From Tenacibaculum todarodis (GTDB lineage: Bacteria > Bacteroidota > Bacteroidia > Flavobacteriales > Flavobacteriaceae), in the NCBI RefSeq assembly GCF_001889045.1, contig NZ_CP018155.1, positions 2,048,001 through 2,112,000 on the forward strand: a stretch of DNA of 64,000 nt, written 5' to 3'. The position numbers and the translations under genes were made by a program. The notes under the pieces are model-generated. The model worked only from the letters and a program-made list of their open reading frames with translations, ran no database searches and had not been told where the DNA came from. Positions 51,411-60,153 of this stretch are shown one piece after another; the first letter of the stretch is position 1, and the number at the start of each line of letters is the position of its first letter.

Positions 51411-52454
51411 ATGGCTTTTTCTAACACTTTAATTTTCTGGTACTTACAAAATAACAGGGAATTACCTTGGCGAAAAACCAAAAACCCATACTTTGTTTGG
51501 CTTAGCGAAATTATGCTACAACAAACAAGAGTTGCTCAAGGTTTACCTTATTTTCTAAAGTTTACAGAAGCATTTCCTACGGTTTTTGACCTCGCTAAAG
51601 CGGAAGAAAATACGGTGTTAAAATTATGGCAAGGCTTAGGATATTATTCAAGAGCACGTAATTTACACTTTACAGCAAAACATATTGCAAGTGAATTAAA
51701 TGGAGAATTTCCGGATAATTACAAAGAACTATTACAATTAAAAGGAATTGGAGATTACACAGCATCTGCAATAGCATCTATATGTTTTAATAAACCAAAC
51801 GCTGTTGTAGACGGAAACGTTTATAGAGTACTATCTCGATACTTCGGAATTAAAACACCTATTAACTCTTCTGCAGGAATAAAAGAGTTTAAAGCATTAG
51901 CACAAACTTTAATCGACTCAAAACAACCAGGAACATACAACCAAGCAATTATGGACTTTGGCGCGCTTCACTGCAAACCTCAAAATCCGTTGTGTCATAG
52001 CTGTCCGCTAGCAAACAGTTGTGTTGCGCTTGAAAAAAAGCTAATAAAAGAGCTTCCCATAAAAGAAAAGAAGATTAAAATAAAACATCGTTATTTTAAT
52101 TTCTTAGTTGCAGTAACTGATAAAAATGAAACAATTATAGAAGAACGAAAAGGTAAAGGAATTTGGCAAAATCTGTATCAATTTCCATTGCTAGAAACTT
52201 CAAGAAATATTGATGAAAAAGAAGTAGTAGCTTCTGAAGAATTTGAAAACTTATTCCCTTTTGAAAGCACTATTTCTCTCTTTAACACAAAGGAGATTGT
52301 ACATAAACTATCGCATCAACATTTACACACTCGATTTTGGATTGTTAAAACTTCCGAAGTAAAAATAAAAACTTACAACTGGAAAATTGTTAAAGAACAA
52401 CCCGTTCCTGTGTTAATTTCAAAGTTTTTAGACAACTATTTATCAACTGAATAA
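51411..52454 (+). CDS. mutY: A/G-specific adenine glycosylase MutY
   Basis: 347 residues. The helix-hairpin-helix glycosylase core has catalytic E33 (SEIMLQQTRV) and D134 (VVDGNVYRV). The iron-sulfur loop has C188-x6-C195-x2-C198-x5-C204. The C-terminal Nudix-like domain recognises 8-oxoguanine (KHRYFNFLVAVTDKNETIIEERKGKGIWQNLYQFPLLE). It removes A opposite 8-oxoG. It heads the mutY-ssb-gldE-gldD run, an arrangement I recall from other flavobacteria. Confidence 0.96.
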   Translation: MAFSNTLIFWYLQNNRELPWRKTKNPYFVWLSEIMLQQTRVAQGLPYFLKFTEAFPTVFDLAKAEENTVLKLWQGLGYYSRARNLHFTAKHIASELNGEFPDNYKELLQLKGIGDYTASAIASICFNKPNAVVDGNVYRVLSRYFGIKTPINSSAGIKEFKALAQTLIDSKQPGTYNQAIMDFGALHCKPQNPLCHSCPLANSCVALEKKLIKELPIKEKKIKIKHRYFNFLVAVTDKNETIIEERKGKGIWQNLYQFPLLETSRNIDEKEVVASEEFENLFPFESTISLFNTKEIVHKLSHQHLHTRFWIVKTSEVKIKTYNWKIVKEQPVPVLISKFLDNYLSTE

Positions 52455-52464
52455 CAAAATTACT

Positions 52465-52472
52465 TATCTTTG
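52465..52472 (+). promoter_or_regulatory. -7 element TATCTTTG of ssb
   Basis: Perfect TAnnTTTG in the mutY-ssb gap, 22 bases before the ssb ATG, so ssb has a promoter besides mutY read-through. Confidence 0.5.
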
Positions 52473-52494
52473 ATATACAGTAAAAATTAAAGCT

Positions 52495-52935
52495 ATGGCA
52501 GGTACAATAAACAAAGTTATATTAATTGGTAATTTAGGAGACGAAGTAAAAATGCATTATTTTGATGATCAAAATTGTGTTGGACGTTTTCCAATAGCTA
52601 CTTCAGAAAGTTACACCAATAAACAAACTGGAGAAAAAGTTACTACTACCGATTGGCATAATATTGTTGTTAGAAATGGTTTGGCTAAAGTTTGCGAAAA
52701 ATATTTAACAAAAGGCGATAAGGTTTATGTGGAGGGGAAACTAAAAAACCGTCAATGGGAACAAGATGGCGTAAAACGTTATTCAACTGAAGTTCAGGTT
52801 ACAGAAATGACAATGTTATCTCCTAAAAAAGATAGCGGAAATACAAATATTCCGCCAGCAACAAACCAACCAGTTGCCAAAAAACCAACAGAAAAAACGG
52901 TTACTCCCGAAGAGGAAGACGATTTACCATTTTAA
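52495..52935 (+). CDS. ssb: single-stranded DNA-binding protein
   Basis: 146 residues with OB-fold MAGTINKVILIGNLGDEVKMHYF and TTDWHNIVVRNGLAKVCEKYLTKGDKVYVEGKLKNRQWEQDG. A Pro/Asn/Lys-rich linker and the acidic C-terminal tip EEEDDLPF, which binds partner proteins, follow. It protects single-stranded DNA in replication and repair. gldE follows after 20 bases. Confidence 0.97.
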   Translation: MAGTINKVILIGNLGDEVKMHYFDDQNCVGRFPIATSESYTNKQTGEKVTTTDWHNIVVRNGLAKVCEKYLTKGDKVYVEGKLKNRQWEQDGVKRYSTEVQVTEMTMLSPKKDSGNTNIPPATNQPVAKKPTEKTVTPEEEDDLPF

Positions 52936-52955
52936 TTAAACTAAAAACCACATAA

Positions 52956-54257
52956 TTGGACCCAGATTCCGGATTTTTATTTATAGCTTTTTCCGCCATT
53001 AACACAATGGTAAGCATCAACATAGTAATAGTAATTATATTATTAATTTGTTCTGCATTAATTTCTGGAACAGAAGTAGCCTTTTTTTCACTTTCACAGC
53101 ATCAACTTACCAAGCTATCTGACCAAACCAAAGGAGAAAATATTGTTGTAAAACTATTAGAACATCCTAAAAAATTACTAGGAACCATCTTAATAACAAA
53201 CAATTTTATCAATATTTTAATTGTTTTATTATTTGCTTCTTTAGGCGAAGTTTTTTTCAGCAATTTAACACCTGCTATAAAATTTTTGGTTGAAGTTGTA
53301 TTAGTTACCTTTCTAATTTTATTGTTTGGCGAGGTTTTACCCAAAGTATATGCCACAAGAAAAGCTATGAAGTTCTCTAGCTTTATGGCTAAACCAATTA
53401 GTATCTTAAACACATTATTAACACCACTAAGTTTACCTTTAATTAGCTTAACAAGTATCGTTGAAAATAGATTAGGAAGCAAAAACAACAACTTATCTGT
53501 TGAAAGATTATCACAAGCTTTAGAACTAACTTCAGAAGGAGCAACTACTAAAGATGAACAAAAAATATTACAAGGAATTGTAAGCTTCGGAAACACAGAA
53601 ACGGTTCAAATAATGAAACCAAGAACCGATGTTTTTGCGCTTTCTGATGAAGAGCCTTACGAAGGTGTTTTACAAAAAATCCTAGAAAAAGGTTTTTCTA
53701 GAAACCCTGTTTACAAAGAAAGTATAGATAATATTATTGGTGTTTTATACGCCAAAGACTTATTAGCACATCTAAATAAGAAATCTTTTAAATGGCAACA
53801 ATTATTACGTGAACCCTTTTTTGTTCCTGAAAACAAAAAACTAGACGATTTATTAGGTGATTTTAGGGAAAAGAAAAATCATTTAGCCATTGTTGTAGAT
53901 GAATATGGTGGAACAAGCGGAATTGTAACTTTAGAAGACGTAATCGAAGAAATTGTTGGAGATATTAATGATGAATTTGATGAAGACGATTTATCTTATT
54001 CTAAGTTAGATGAAAACAATTATGTTTTTGAAGGAAAAACAACAATTAAAGATTTTTGTAGGGTTTTAGATGACGATGATGAAGAGAAATTTGAAGATGA
54101 AAAAGGCGAAAGTGAAACTTTAGCCGGATTTATTTTAGAGGTTTCTGGAAAATTTCCGAAGAAAGGCGAGAAAATAAACTTTGCCAATTATACGTTTACC
54201 ATAGAAGCGTTAGATAGAAGGCGCATTAAACAAGTTAAAGTTACCCGAAATGCGTAG
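52956..54257 (+). CDS. gldE: gliding motility-associated protein GldE
   Basis: 433 residues from a TTG start, or 416 from the ATG at residue 18; the MDPD-type N-terminus I recall for GldE favours TTG. A CNNM/DUF21 membrane domain (about 15-190), two CBS domains (about 205-330; RNPVYKESIDNIIGVLYAKDLL, LAIVVDEYGGTSGIVTLEDVIEEIVGDI) and a CorC/HlyC domain follow. It supports gliding and type IX secretion together with GldD, whose gene overlaps its end by eight bases. Confidence 0.92.
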   Translation: MDPDSGFLFIAFSAINTMVSINIVIVIILLICSALISGTEVAFFSLSQHQLTKLSDQTKGENIVVKLLEHPKKLLGTILITNNFINILIVLLFASLGEVFFSNLTPAIKFLVEVVLVTFLILLFGEVLPKVYATRKAMKFSSFMAKPISILNTLLTPLSLPLISLTSIVENRLGSKNNNLSVERLSQALELTSEGATTKDEQKILQGIVSFGNTETVQIMKPRTDVFALSDEEPYEGVLQKILEKGFSRNPVYKESIDNIIGVLYAKDLLAHLNKKSFKWQQLLREPFFVPENKKLDDLLGDFREKKNHLAIVVDEYGGTSGIVTLEDVIEEIVGDINDEFDEDDLSYSKLDENNYVFEGKTTIKDFCRVLDDDDEEKFEDEKGESETLAGFILEVSGKFPKKGEKINFANYTFTIEALDRRRIKQVKVTRNA

Positions 54258-54804
54258 TATTATTTTACTTATTTGTAGTGTTATTTTTATTTCTTGCGGA
54301 AGCGAAACTTTACCAAAACCCAAAGGTTTTTTAAGTTTGCAATATCCTGAAAATAGCTATCAAAAATTATCTTTAAAAAGACCCTATACTTTTGATGTTT
54401 CAAAACAAGCAACCGTAAAAGACCTACCAAAAAATTGGTTAAAAATTACCTATCCAAAATTAAAAGCTTCTATAGATATAACCTACAGACCTGTAAAAAA
54501 CAACTTAAGAGAATTGTTGGTTGAGTCTGAAAAATTGGTTTTTGAACACGCAATTAAGGCTGATCAGATTTCTGCTCCAAGAGAATATATTAATGATGAA
54601 AAAAAAGTTTTTGGAAGTATATATCAAATTGAAGGAAATGCAGCTTCTCAAGTACAATTTCATGCAACAGACAGCACTAAACACTTTTTAAAAGCTTCTT
54701 TATTTTTCTACACAAAACCTAATTACGATTCTATTTTACCCGCAATTAATTATATTAAAAAAGATATGATTAAAATGATGGAGAGTTTAGAGTGGGAGGA
54801 ATAA
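54250..54804 (+). CDS. gldD: gliding motility lipoprotein GldD
   Basis: 184 residues, a lipoprotein (lipobox IFISCGSE, Cys near residue 16) with GldD signatures: PKPKGFLSLQYPENSYQ near the start, FHATDSTKHFLKASLFFYTKPNYDSILPAINYIKKD near the end. GldD is required for gliding and T9SS function in Flavobacterium johnsoniae. It is translationally coupled to gldE (8-base overlap). Confidence 0.94.
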   Translation: MRSIILLICSVIFISCGSETLPKPKGFLSLQYPENSYQKLSLKRPYTFDVSKQATVKDLPKNWLKITYPKLKASIDITYRPVKNNLRELLVESEKLVFEHAIKADQISAPREYINDEKKVFGSIYQIEGNAASQVQFHATDSTKHFLKASLFFYTKPNYDSILPAINYIKKDMIKMMESLEWEE

Positions 54805-54821
54805 TTTGTATATATTAGACT

Positions 54822-55397
54822 ATGAAAAAGATATTACTATTATTTTTAATTACCACTACTTTTTGTTTTTCACAAACAGAAATAGAATTTAAAAAAGGAG
54901 TCAAAATTATTAATTCTTATAAATCTAATAATTACAAGGTTCCTAAATCCATTTTATTTGAAATTTCGGGAGATACTCATTTAATAAACTACTATTTAGA
55001 TCTTACTAAAAAACTAAAGAAACAATTTAAAAAGAAAGGCATTAAAGTAGGCTTTAATTATAGTCTAACATCTTTAAATCCATTTAAAGATGATTTAAAA
55101 AACATTCCAAAAAAAAGGAAAAAGAAGAAAAATTACGAAATGATATGTGAACTCTCATCGTCTTTTACAAAAATTCCTGAAAGCTGGAAAGAATACATAA
55201 ATATTAACAAAAGGAAGACTCAACATTTTTTGAATGCCTCAATAACAAGTAAAAAAAATATAAATACATTTAAGTTAAAATTAGATATTCATGCCTATTA
55301 CACAATAGTTACTCAGAACAAAAAAATTAGTAAAGTAATTACAAACCTAATTACTTCTCCTACTTTGCAACCACAAATAGAACTGCAATCCAAATAA
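54822..55397 (+). CDS. unknown secreted protein, Lys-rich
   Basis: 191 residues with a signal peptide (MKKILLLFLITTTFCFSQ). The mature part has SILFEISGDTHLINYYLDLTKKLKKQFKKKGIKVGFNY and a run of Lys (residues about 95-105); no family I recognise. It follows gldD by 17 bases but has no known link to gliding. Its last 51 bases overlap the end of ctaA on the opposite strand. Confidence 0.6.
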   Translation: MKKILLLFLITTTFCFSQTEIEFKKGVKIINSYKSNNYKVPKSILFEISGDTHLINYYLDLTKKLKKQFKKKGIKVGFNYSLTSLNPFKDDLKNIPKKRKKKKNYEMICELSSSFTKIPESWKEYININKRKTQHFLNASITSKKNINTFKLKLDIHAYYTIVTQNKKISKVITNLITSPTLQPQIELQSK

Positions 55398-56363
55398 AAT
55401 AGAACCCGCTAATAAATGTATTGCTTGTGTTCCTATTGGAAATTCTGCGTAGTACATTAAAATACCAGTAATGGTTTCTAAAAAAAGAAGAAAAACAATC
55501 CAATTTACAAGTTTATAACCTAACTCTTTAAGTTGATTTAAATAAAATAAACCAAAATTAACTAATACAATTGCAATTGTAAATGAGCGATGGAAATAAA
55601 ATTTAAAATTAGGCTCTAATAAACTATAGTGTTTGTTTTCAAATCCGAATTGTTTTACTTGCTCATCAATAAATTGTCTTACTTGTGTTCCCATTGCAAT
55701 TTGTATCAACGAGAAAATTACCGAAACAATTACCAATTTCGTAAATAATGAGTTGTATTTATAAACTTTGGGTTTATCCGAAGAAATAAAATACAGATAC
55801 AACAAAAGCGCTACAATTACCAAACCAGCAACCATGTGAATGGTAATTACGGTTGGTTTTAAATTGGTATCTACAACTGTTTTTCCTAACCAAGCTTCAA
55901 ACAAAAACAATATTAAAACACTTATTGAAAGCAACGTAAATATCTTTTTTTCTTTCCAAAAGAAAGCAGAAAAAACCACCATTAACAACAACGGAATTCC
56001 TGCTAAAGCAGAAGATAGTCTATTTATATACTCTGTCCAAGTATGAAATTTATTAAATTTTGCGTAGCTGTGTTTTGTGTACTTTTTCCAGTTATTAAGA
56101 TTGAATTCTTCCGAAGTTTTTAAATCCTCTTCTGCAACAAAAAGGGTTTCATTTTTAATAATAATCATTCCCTTTTTAAACTCAGCATTTGGTTTCCATG
56201 TAATTTGTTCTTCCGCTGTTGGCGGAATATAATATCCAAAACATTTTGGCCAATCTGGACAACCCATTCCAGAACCTGTCATTCTAACAATTGAGCCCGC
56301 TAAAAAGATTAAATAGACAGCAAAAATGGTGATTTTGACAAGTGTTGGGAAGTTTTTTTTCAT
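55347..56363 (-). CDS. ctaA: heme A synthase (COX15/CtaA family)
   Basis: 338 residues from the ATG at 56361-56363 (a TTG one codon earlier also exists). Eight membrane helices, with AVYLIFLAGSIVRMTGSGMGCPDWPKCFGYYIP at the start and heme-ligand His in HTWTEYINRLSSAL, THMVAG-type TIHMVAGLV, YFHRSFTIAIVL and TQAIHLLAGSILFG. It oxidises heme O, made by CyoE, to heme A for the oxidase encoded at 11-14 kb. It converges on the secreted-protein gene with a 51-base overlap. Confidence 0.94.
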   Translation of the reverse strand: MKKNFPTLVKITIFAVYLIFLAGSIVRMTGSGMGCPDWPKCFGYYIPPTAEEQITWKPNAEFKKGMIIIKNETLFVAEEDLKTSEEFNLNNWKKYTKHSYAKFNKFHTWTEYINRLSSALAGIPLLLMVVFSAFFWKEKKIFTLLSISVLILFLFEAWLGKTVVDTNLKPTVITIHMVAGLVIVALLLYLYFISSDKPKVYKYNSLFTKLVIVSVIFSLIQIAMGTQVRQFIDEQVKQFGFENKHYSLLEPNFKFYFHRSFTIAIVLVNFGLFYLNQLKELGYKLVNWIVFLLFLETITGILMYYAEFPIGTQAIHLLAGSILFGLQFYLWLQSRRSN

Positions 56364-56420
56364 CAATACTGAGTTTATTTCAGTTCCTTAAAAGTTTATA
56401 CAAAGATACAAAAAAGCACA

Positions 56421-56452
56421 AAAAAAGACTTCTGAAACCAGAAGCCTTTTTT
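56421..56452 (-). terminator. terminator after HMA gene
   Basis: gacttctg with cagaagcc (one mismatch), extended by A6 on the left and T6 on the right; the minus strand ends in a T-run. Confidence 0.75.
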
Positions 56453-56469
56453 AATATATTTAAAAGAGA

Positions 56470-56922
56470 TTATGCTTTTTTATCTGCGCAACATTCTTTT
56501 TTACAATCTTCTGCACAAGCTTTTTTGTCTGCATCTTTTTTAGTACAACAGTCTTTTTTACAATCTATATCACAAATTTTTGTTGGTGCTTTTTCTGTAG
56601 CTTTATATAAATCTCCTCCTGCAATCCCATCAACAAAGGCAATTAAATCTGTTTTACTTGTTTTGTTTGCATCAAATTTAATTTTTGCAACGCTATCTAT
56701 AAAAACAACCTGAGCATCAATTACTCCATCTTTTTTAGATAATTTAGACTGAATGGTTTTTGCACAACCAATTTCACAGGTCATTCCAGAAATGTTAATA
56801 GCTAATTTTTCAACCTTTGCATCCTTTGCAACAACTGGCGTTTCTTTTTTAGCTTCAGTTTTGCAAGAAGTTAAAACTAAGCAAGCTACAACTAAAGCGA
56901 ATATAAATTTTTGAATTTTCAT
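56470..56922 (-). CDS. heavy-metal-associated domain protein with Cys-rich tail
   Basis: 150 residues with a lipoprotein signal (CLVLTSCKTE). The HMA domain (about 40-110) carries MTCEIGC: the two Cys are three residues apart, not two as in the usual GMTCxxC. The C-terminal 35 residues hold ten Cys, some adjacent (KICDIDCKKDCCTKKD, ACAEDCKKECCADKKA), like a metallothionein-style metal sponge. A role in binding copper or another soft metal in the envelope is likely. It has a clear promoter (56948-56977) and terminator. Confidence 0.8.
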   Translation of the reverse strand: MKIQKFIFALVVACLVLTSCKTEAKKETPVVAKDAKVEKLAINISGMTCEIGCAKTIQSKLSKKDGVIDAQVVFIDSVAKIKFDANKTSKTDLIAFVDGIAGGDLYKATEKAPTKICDIDCKKDCCTKKDADKKACAEDCKKECCADKKA

Positions 56923-56947
56923 TTTAAATAATTATTTGTTTATCAAG

Positions 56948-56977
56948 CAAATTTATTAATAATTGAATTGAAATCAA
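56948..56977 (-). promoter_or_regulatory. promoter of HMA gene
   Basis: On the minus strand TTG (56975-56977), 19 bases, TAAATTTG (56948-56955): an excellent match to the Bacteroidota -33/-7 pattern, 26 bases before the start codon. Confidence 0.65.
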
Positions 56978-57018
56978 TAGAATTGTTGGACTTTTGTGCT
57001 ACCTAACAAACTAATCAA

Positions 57019-57891
57019 ATGAAAAACGAACAAAAAAAATGGATTTACTTAATAATACTTTCTTTAGTTTGGGGAAGTTCTTTTATTTTAATGAAAAAAG
57101 CTTTAATAAGCTTATCACCAATACAATTAGCTGCTTTACGCACTATAATTGCTGCCGTGTTTGTAATAATTGTTGGCCATAAAAATTTAAAAAAAATAAA
57201 AAAAAGACATTGGAAGTATATTGTTTTTAGCGCTTTAGTTGGAACTTTTATCCCCGCTTTTTTGTTTGCTTTTGCTATTAAAGGAATAGATAGTTCAATT
57301 GCATCAATATTAAATTCCTTGACTCCTTTTAACACATTTATCATTGGAGCTTTGGTCTTTGGGTTTGCATTCCAAAAAAATCAATTAACAGGAATTTTAG
57401 TTGGTTTGATTGGTACAATTATTCTAATTTTAAAAGGAGCAGACTTAAATCCCGATCAAAATTATTGGTATGCATTATTACCTATTATCGCATCTATTGG
57501 TTACGCGTTTAATGTAAATATTATAAAAAAACATCTCTATGATTTAAATGCACTAACTATAACCACAGGGCACTTTATATTAGTAATAGTTCCTGCATTA
57601 GTAGTATTAAGTTTTACAGGTTTTTTTACTGAGTTTGAATTAAATTCCGAAACAAAGCCAGCATTATTCTACATCATTATTTTAGCTTTCTTTGGAACAG
57701 CAATTGCCAAAGTAATGTTTAATGAAATGGTACATATTTCCACTCCAATCTTCGCTTCATCCGTAACCTATTTAATTCCTATTGTGGCAGTTATTTGGGG
57801 GATTATAGATGGCGAAAAACTAAGCCTTATTCAATTAATAGCTGGTGTAATTATCTTATTTGGTGTTTGGTTGGTAAATAGAAAAAAATAG
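57019..57891 (+). CDS. EamA-family (DMT) transporter
   Basis: 290 residues with ten membrane helices in two EamA repeats (LSLVWGSSFILMKKALISLSPIQLAALRTIIAA at the start; IVAVIWGIIDGEKLSLIQLIAGVIILFGVWLVNRKK at the end). It is an inner-membrane exporter or permease of metabolites; the substrate is unknown. The final codons include a run of seven A (57882-57888) just before the TAG. A 140-bp tandem repeat begins one base after the stop codon. Confidence 0.88.
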   Translation: MKNEQKKWIYLIILSLVWGSSFILMKKALISLSPIQLAALRTIIAAVFVIIVGHKNLKKIKKRHWKYIVFSALVGTFIPAFLFAFAIKGIDSSIASILNSLTPFNTFIIGALVFGFAFQKNQLTGILVGLIGTIILILKGADLNPDQNYWYALLPIIASIGYAFNVNIIKKHLYDLNALTITTGHFILVIVPALVVLSFTGFFTEFELNSETKPALFYIIILAFFGTAIAKVMFNEMVHISTPIFASSVTYLIPIVAVIWGIIDGEKLSLIQLIAGVIILFGVWLVNRKK

Positions 57892-57892
57892 G

Positions 57893-58032
57893 CAGTATTC
57901 AGTATTCAGTATTCAGTATTCAGTATTCAGTATTCAGTATTCAGTATTCAGTATTCAGTATTCAGTATTCAGTATTCAGTATTCAGTATTCAGTATTCAG
58001 TATTCAGTATTCAGTATTCAGTATTCAGTATT
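57893..58032. repeat. 20 perfect copies of the 7-bp unit CAGTATT
   Basis: 140 bp, no imperfection. It lies between the stop of the EamA gene and the terminator of the M16 gene. On the plus strand all three frames are open (the unit cycles through QYSVFSI); on the minus strand every frame meets TGA. A high copy number without mismatch suggests active slippage. Confidence 0.97.
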
Positions 58033-58042
58033 CAAAAATAAA

Positions 58043-58074
58043 AAAAGAGCCAAGAACTAAATCTTGACTCTTTT
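58043..58074. terminator. terminator between EamA and M16 genes
   Basis: aaaagagccaaga (58043-58055) with tcttgactctttt (58062-58074), one mismatch, a 6-base loop and A/T runs on both sides. It works for the minus-strand M16 gene and, after the tandem repeat, for the EamA gene. Confidence 0.75.
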
Positions 58075-58099
58075 ATTTTTATGTTATTTTCTTTAGAGA

Positions 58100-60145
58100 T
58101 TATTTAAAATCTGCATCAGAAACACCTTCATTAACTTTTACTTCTTTAAGATCAAAAGATAAATCCATTGGACCCATTTTTTGTCCCATTTTATGTGGAA
58201 ATTTAATTCCATTAACTTCTTTGTAATCAGAAAAAGTTGTTGGTAGTTTCACTTCACCTTGTGGCCCTTTAACAGTTCTTACTTCTTTAGCTTTTAAACC
58301 TGTTTTGACATTATAGAAAATTTCCATTTTATTATGCTTAATAACATAGAAGTTTTCACCATCAATAGGTTCAATTCTATCTAGTTTTCCTTTTTTGTAT
58401 TCTGCATCTGCAAAAGGAGCACTTGTAGTTTTAGCAGCCTCTAACTCTTCGCCTGCGTAATCCTTTCTTCTTCCTTGTGCTTCTTGATATCCTTTAGTTC
58501 CATCAAAAATTTGCTTACTTAATGTTTGCCCCATACCTGTCATAACAACAGCCATTTTATTTGGTGCAGCTTGTTTTTGAGTCATTGTTAAATCAATTCC
58601 TTGCACTTTTCCCGTAGAAATCATCATTACAGAATTTATTGTTGCAACTTTATCTTTACCTCCAATAGCATCAAAATATGTATCTACAACTGTTGTTGCT
58701 GTTACTCCTGCAGGAATTGGCAATGTCATTTCTGGTTTTGTAGTCGGGTTTCCTTCTTTATCAAAATAACTGATTACATAATCTCCTTTTTCAAGGTTTT
58801 TAAGAACATCTATTCCTTTACCCGTAACCATTATTCTTGCTTTATCTCCTCTAAAGTGTTTTAGTGCTGCATTTTGAACATCATCTACTGTTACTGAGTT
58901 AATATTTTTAATGTAATTTGCATAAAAATCTTCAGGCAAATCATATAAAGCAATGTTTAGCGCGTAATTAGCTGCTGTTGCTGGTTTTTGAACATCCATT
59001 ACAAAACCTCCAATATATTCTTCTTTAGCATCTTGTAATTCTTTTTCAGTTACTTTTTGGTAACGGATCTTGTTAATTTCTTTTTGAATTTCTACAATAG
59101 CACTATCCGTAACTACATTTCTTACACCTGCAGTTGCTCTAAATATTCCAGTATTTCTACTTTGGCTAACTCTTGAATAAGAACCATAAGTATAAGCTTT
59201 ATCTTCACGTAAATTTTGAAACAAACGTGCAGAACCACCGCCACCAAGAATTTTGTTAGCTAATAATGCAGCATAATAATCTTTGTCTCCTAACGTTAAA
59301 TCGATAGTGTTTACAACTGCAACTTCAGATTGATTTGCGTTTGGCATATCTACAAAACTAATTTCTGTAGTAGGAACATTTACCGGTTTTTGAATGGTAG
59401 AAACTGGTATATTTCCTTTTTTCCAATCAGCAAATAAGCTTTTTACTAATTTTTTAGTTTCGGTAGGATTAATATCTCCAACAATTATTAAATAAGCGTT
59501 ATTAGGCTTGTAATATGTATTGAAATTATTTTTTACTGCATCCAAAGTAATATTATTTACAGTTTCTTTATTTGTAAATTCTCCACGAGGATGGTTTTTA
59601 CCAAATACCAAAACATTTTCAACTCTACTTGCAATAGCAGGAATATTCTTTTCTACAGATTTTAAGTTTTCTAAAGTCACTTGTTTTTCTTTATCAAACT
59701 CTTCTTGTGTAAATTGAGAATTTTTAACACCATCTGCCATTAAACCTAATACTTCTGGAAAGTATTTTTTTAATGATCTTGCAGAAGCTCCAGTACTAAA
59801 AAAGTTAACACTTGCTCCTAAAAAATCTACTTTTTCATTAAATTCATCTTTAGTAATAGTAGAAGTCCCTCTTCCTAATAAACTTCCCATCATATCAGAT
59901 ACACCAGCAATATTTCCTTCAGCATATGGTTTATTATCTATTCTTAAAGTAGCTGCTGCTCTTGGTAATTTATGGTTTTCTACCATAATTACTGTCATTC
60001 CGTTTTCTAAAGAAAATTTCTCTGCTGTTCCTAATTTTACAACAGGATCTGGTCCTGGAGTTGGCATTTTACTTCTGTCAATTTGCGCTGTTGCACTAAA
60101 AGACATTGCTATTATTGCTATTATTGATAAAATTTTTGTCTTCAT
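58100..60145 (-). CDS. M16-family peptidase, inactive-type subunit with C-terminal extension
   Basis: 681 residues with signal peptide (MSFSATAQ). Residues about 40-460 are M16 fold; where the active subunit has HxxEH this one has GVSDMMGSL, so it has no zinc site. Its M16 partner is encoded nine bases upstream. The C-terminal 220 residues (TVVDTYFDAIGGKDKVATINSVMMISTGKV, then FSDYKEVNGIKFPHKMGQKMG) resemble a LolA-like lipid-binding sandwich. Probably a periplasmic heterodimer with the next protein. Confidence 0.88.
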   Translation of the reverse strand: MKTKILSIIAIIAMSFSATAQIDRSKMPTPGPDPVVKLGTAEKFSLENGMTVIMVENHKLPRAAATLRIDNKPYAEGNIAGVSDMMGSLLGRGTSTITKDEFNEKVDFLGASVNFFSTGASARSLKKYFPEVLGLMADGVKNSQFTQEEFDKEKQVTLENLKSVEKNIPAIASRVENVLVFGKNHPRGEFTNKETVNNITLDAVKNNFNTYYKPNNAYLIIVGDINPTETKKLVKSLFADWKKGNIPVSTIQKPVNVPTTEISFVDMPNANQSEVAVVNTIDLTLGDKDYYAALLANKILGGGGSARLFQNLREDKAYTYGSYSRVSQSRNTGIFRATAGVRNVVTDSAIVEIQKEINKIRYQKVTEKELQDAKEEYIGGFVMDVQKPATAANYALNIALYDLPEDFYANYIKNINSVTVDDVQNAALKHFRGDKARIMVTGKGIDVLKNLEKGDYVISYFDKEGNPTTKPEMTLPIPAGVTATTVVDTYFDAIGGKDKVATINSVMMISTGKVQGIDLTMTQKQAAPNKMAVVMTGMGQTLSKQIFDGTKGYQEAQGRRKDYAGEELEAAKTTSAPFADAEYKKGKLDRIEPIDGENFYVIKHNKMEIFYNVKTGLKAKEVRTVKGPQGEVKLPTTFSDYKEVNGIKFPHKMGQKMGPMDLSFDLKEVKVNEGVSDADFK

Positions 60146-60153
60146 CTTTTATA

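Noticed and set aside
57893..58032. CRISPR array
   Set aside because: The units are 7 bp in direct tandem without spacers, and no cas genes are nearby.
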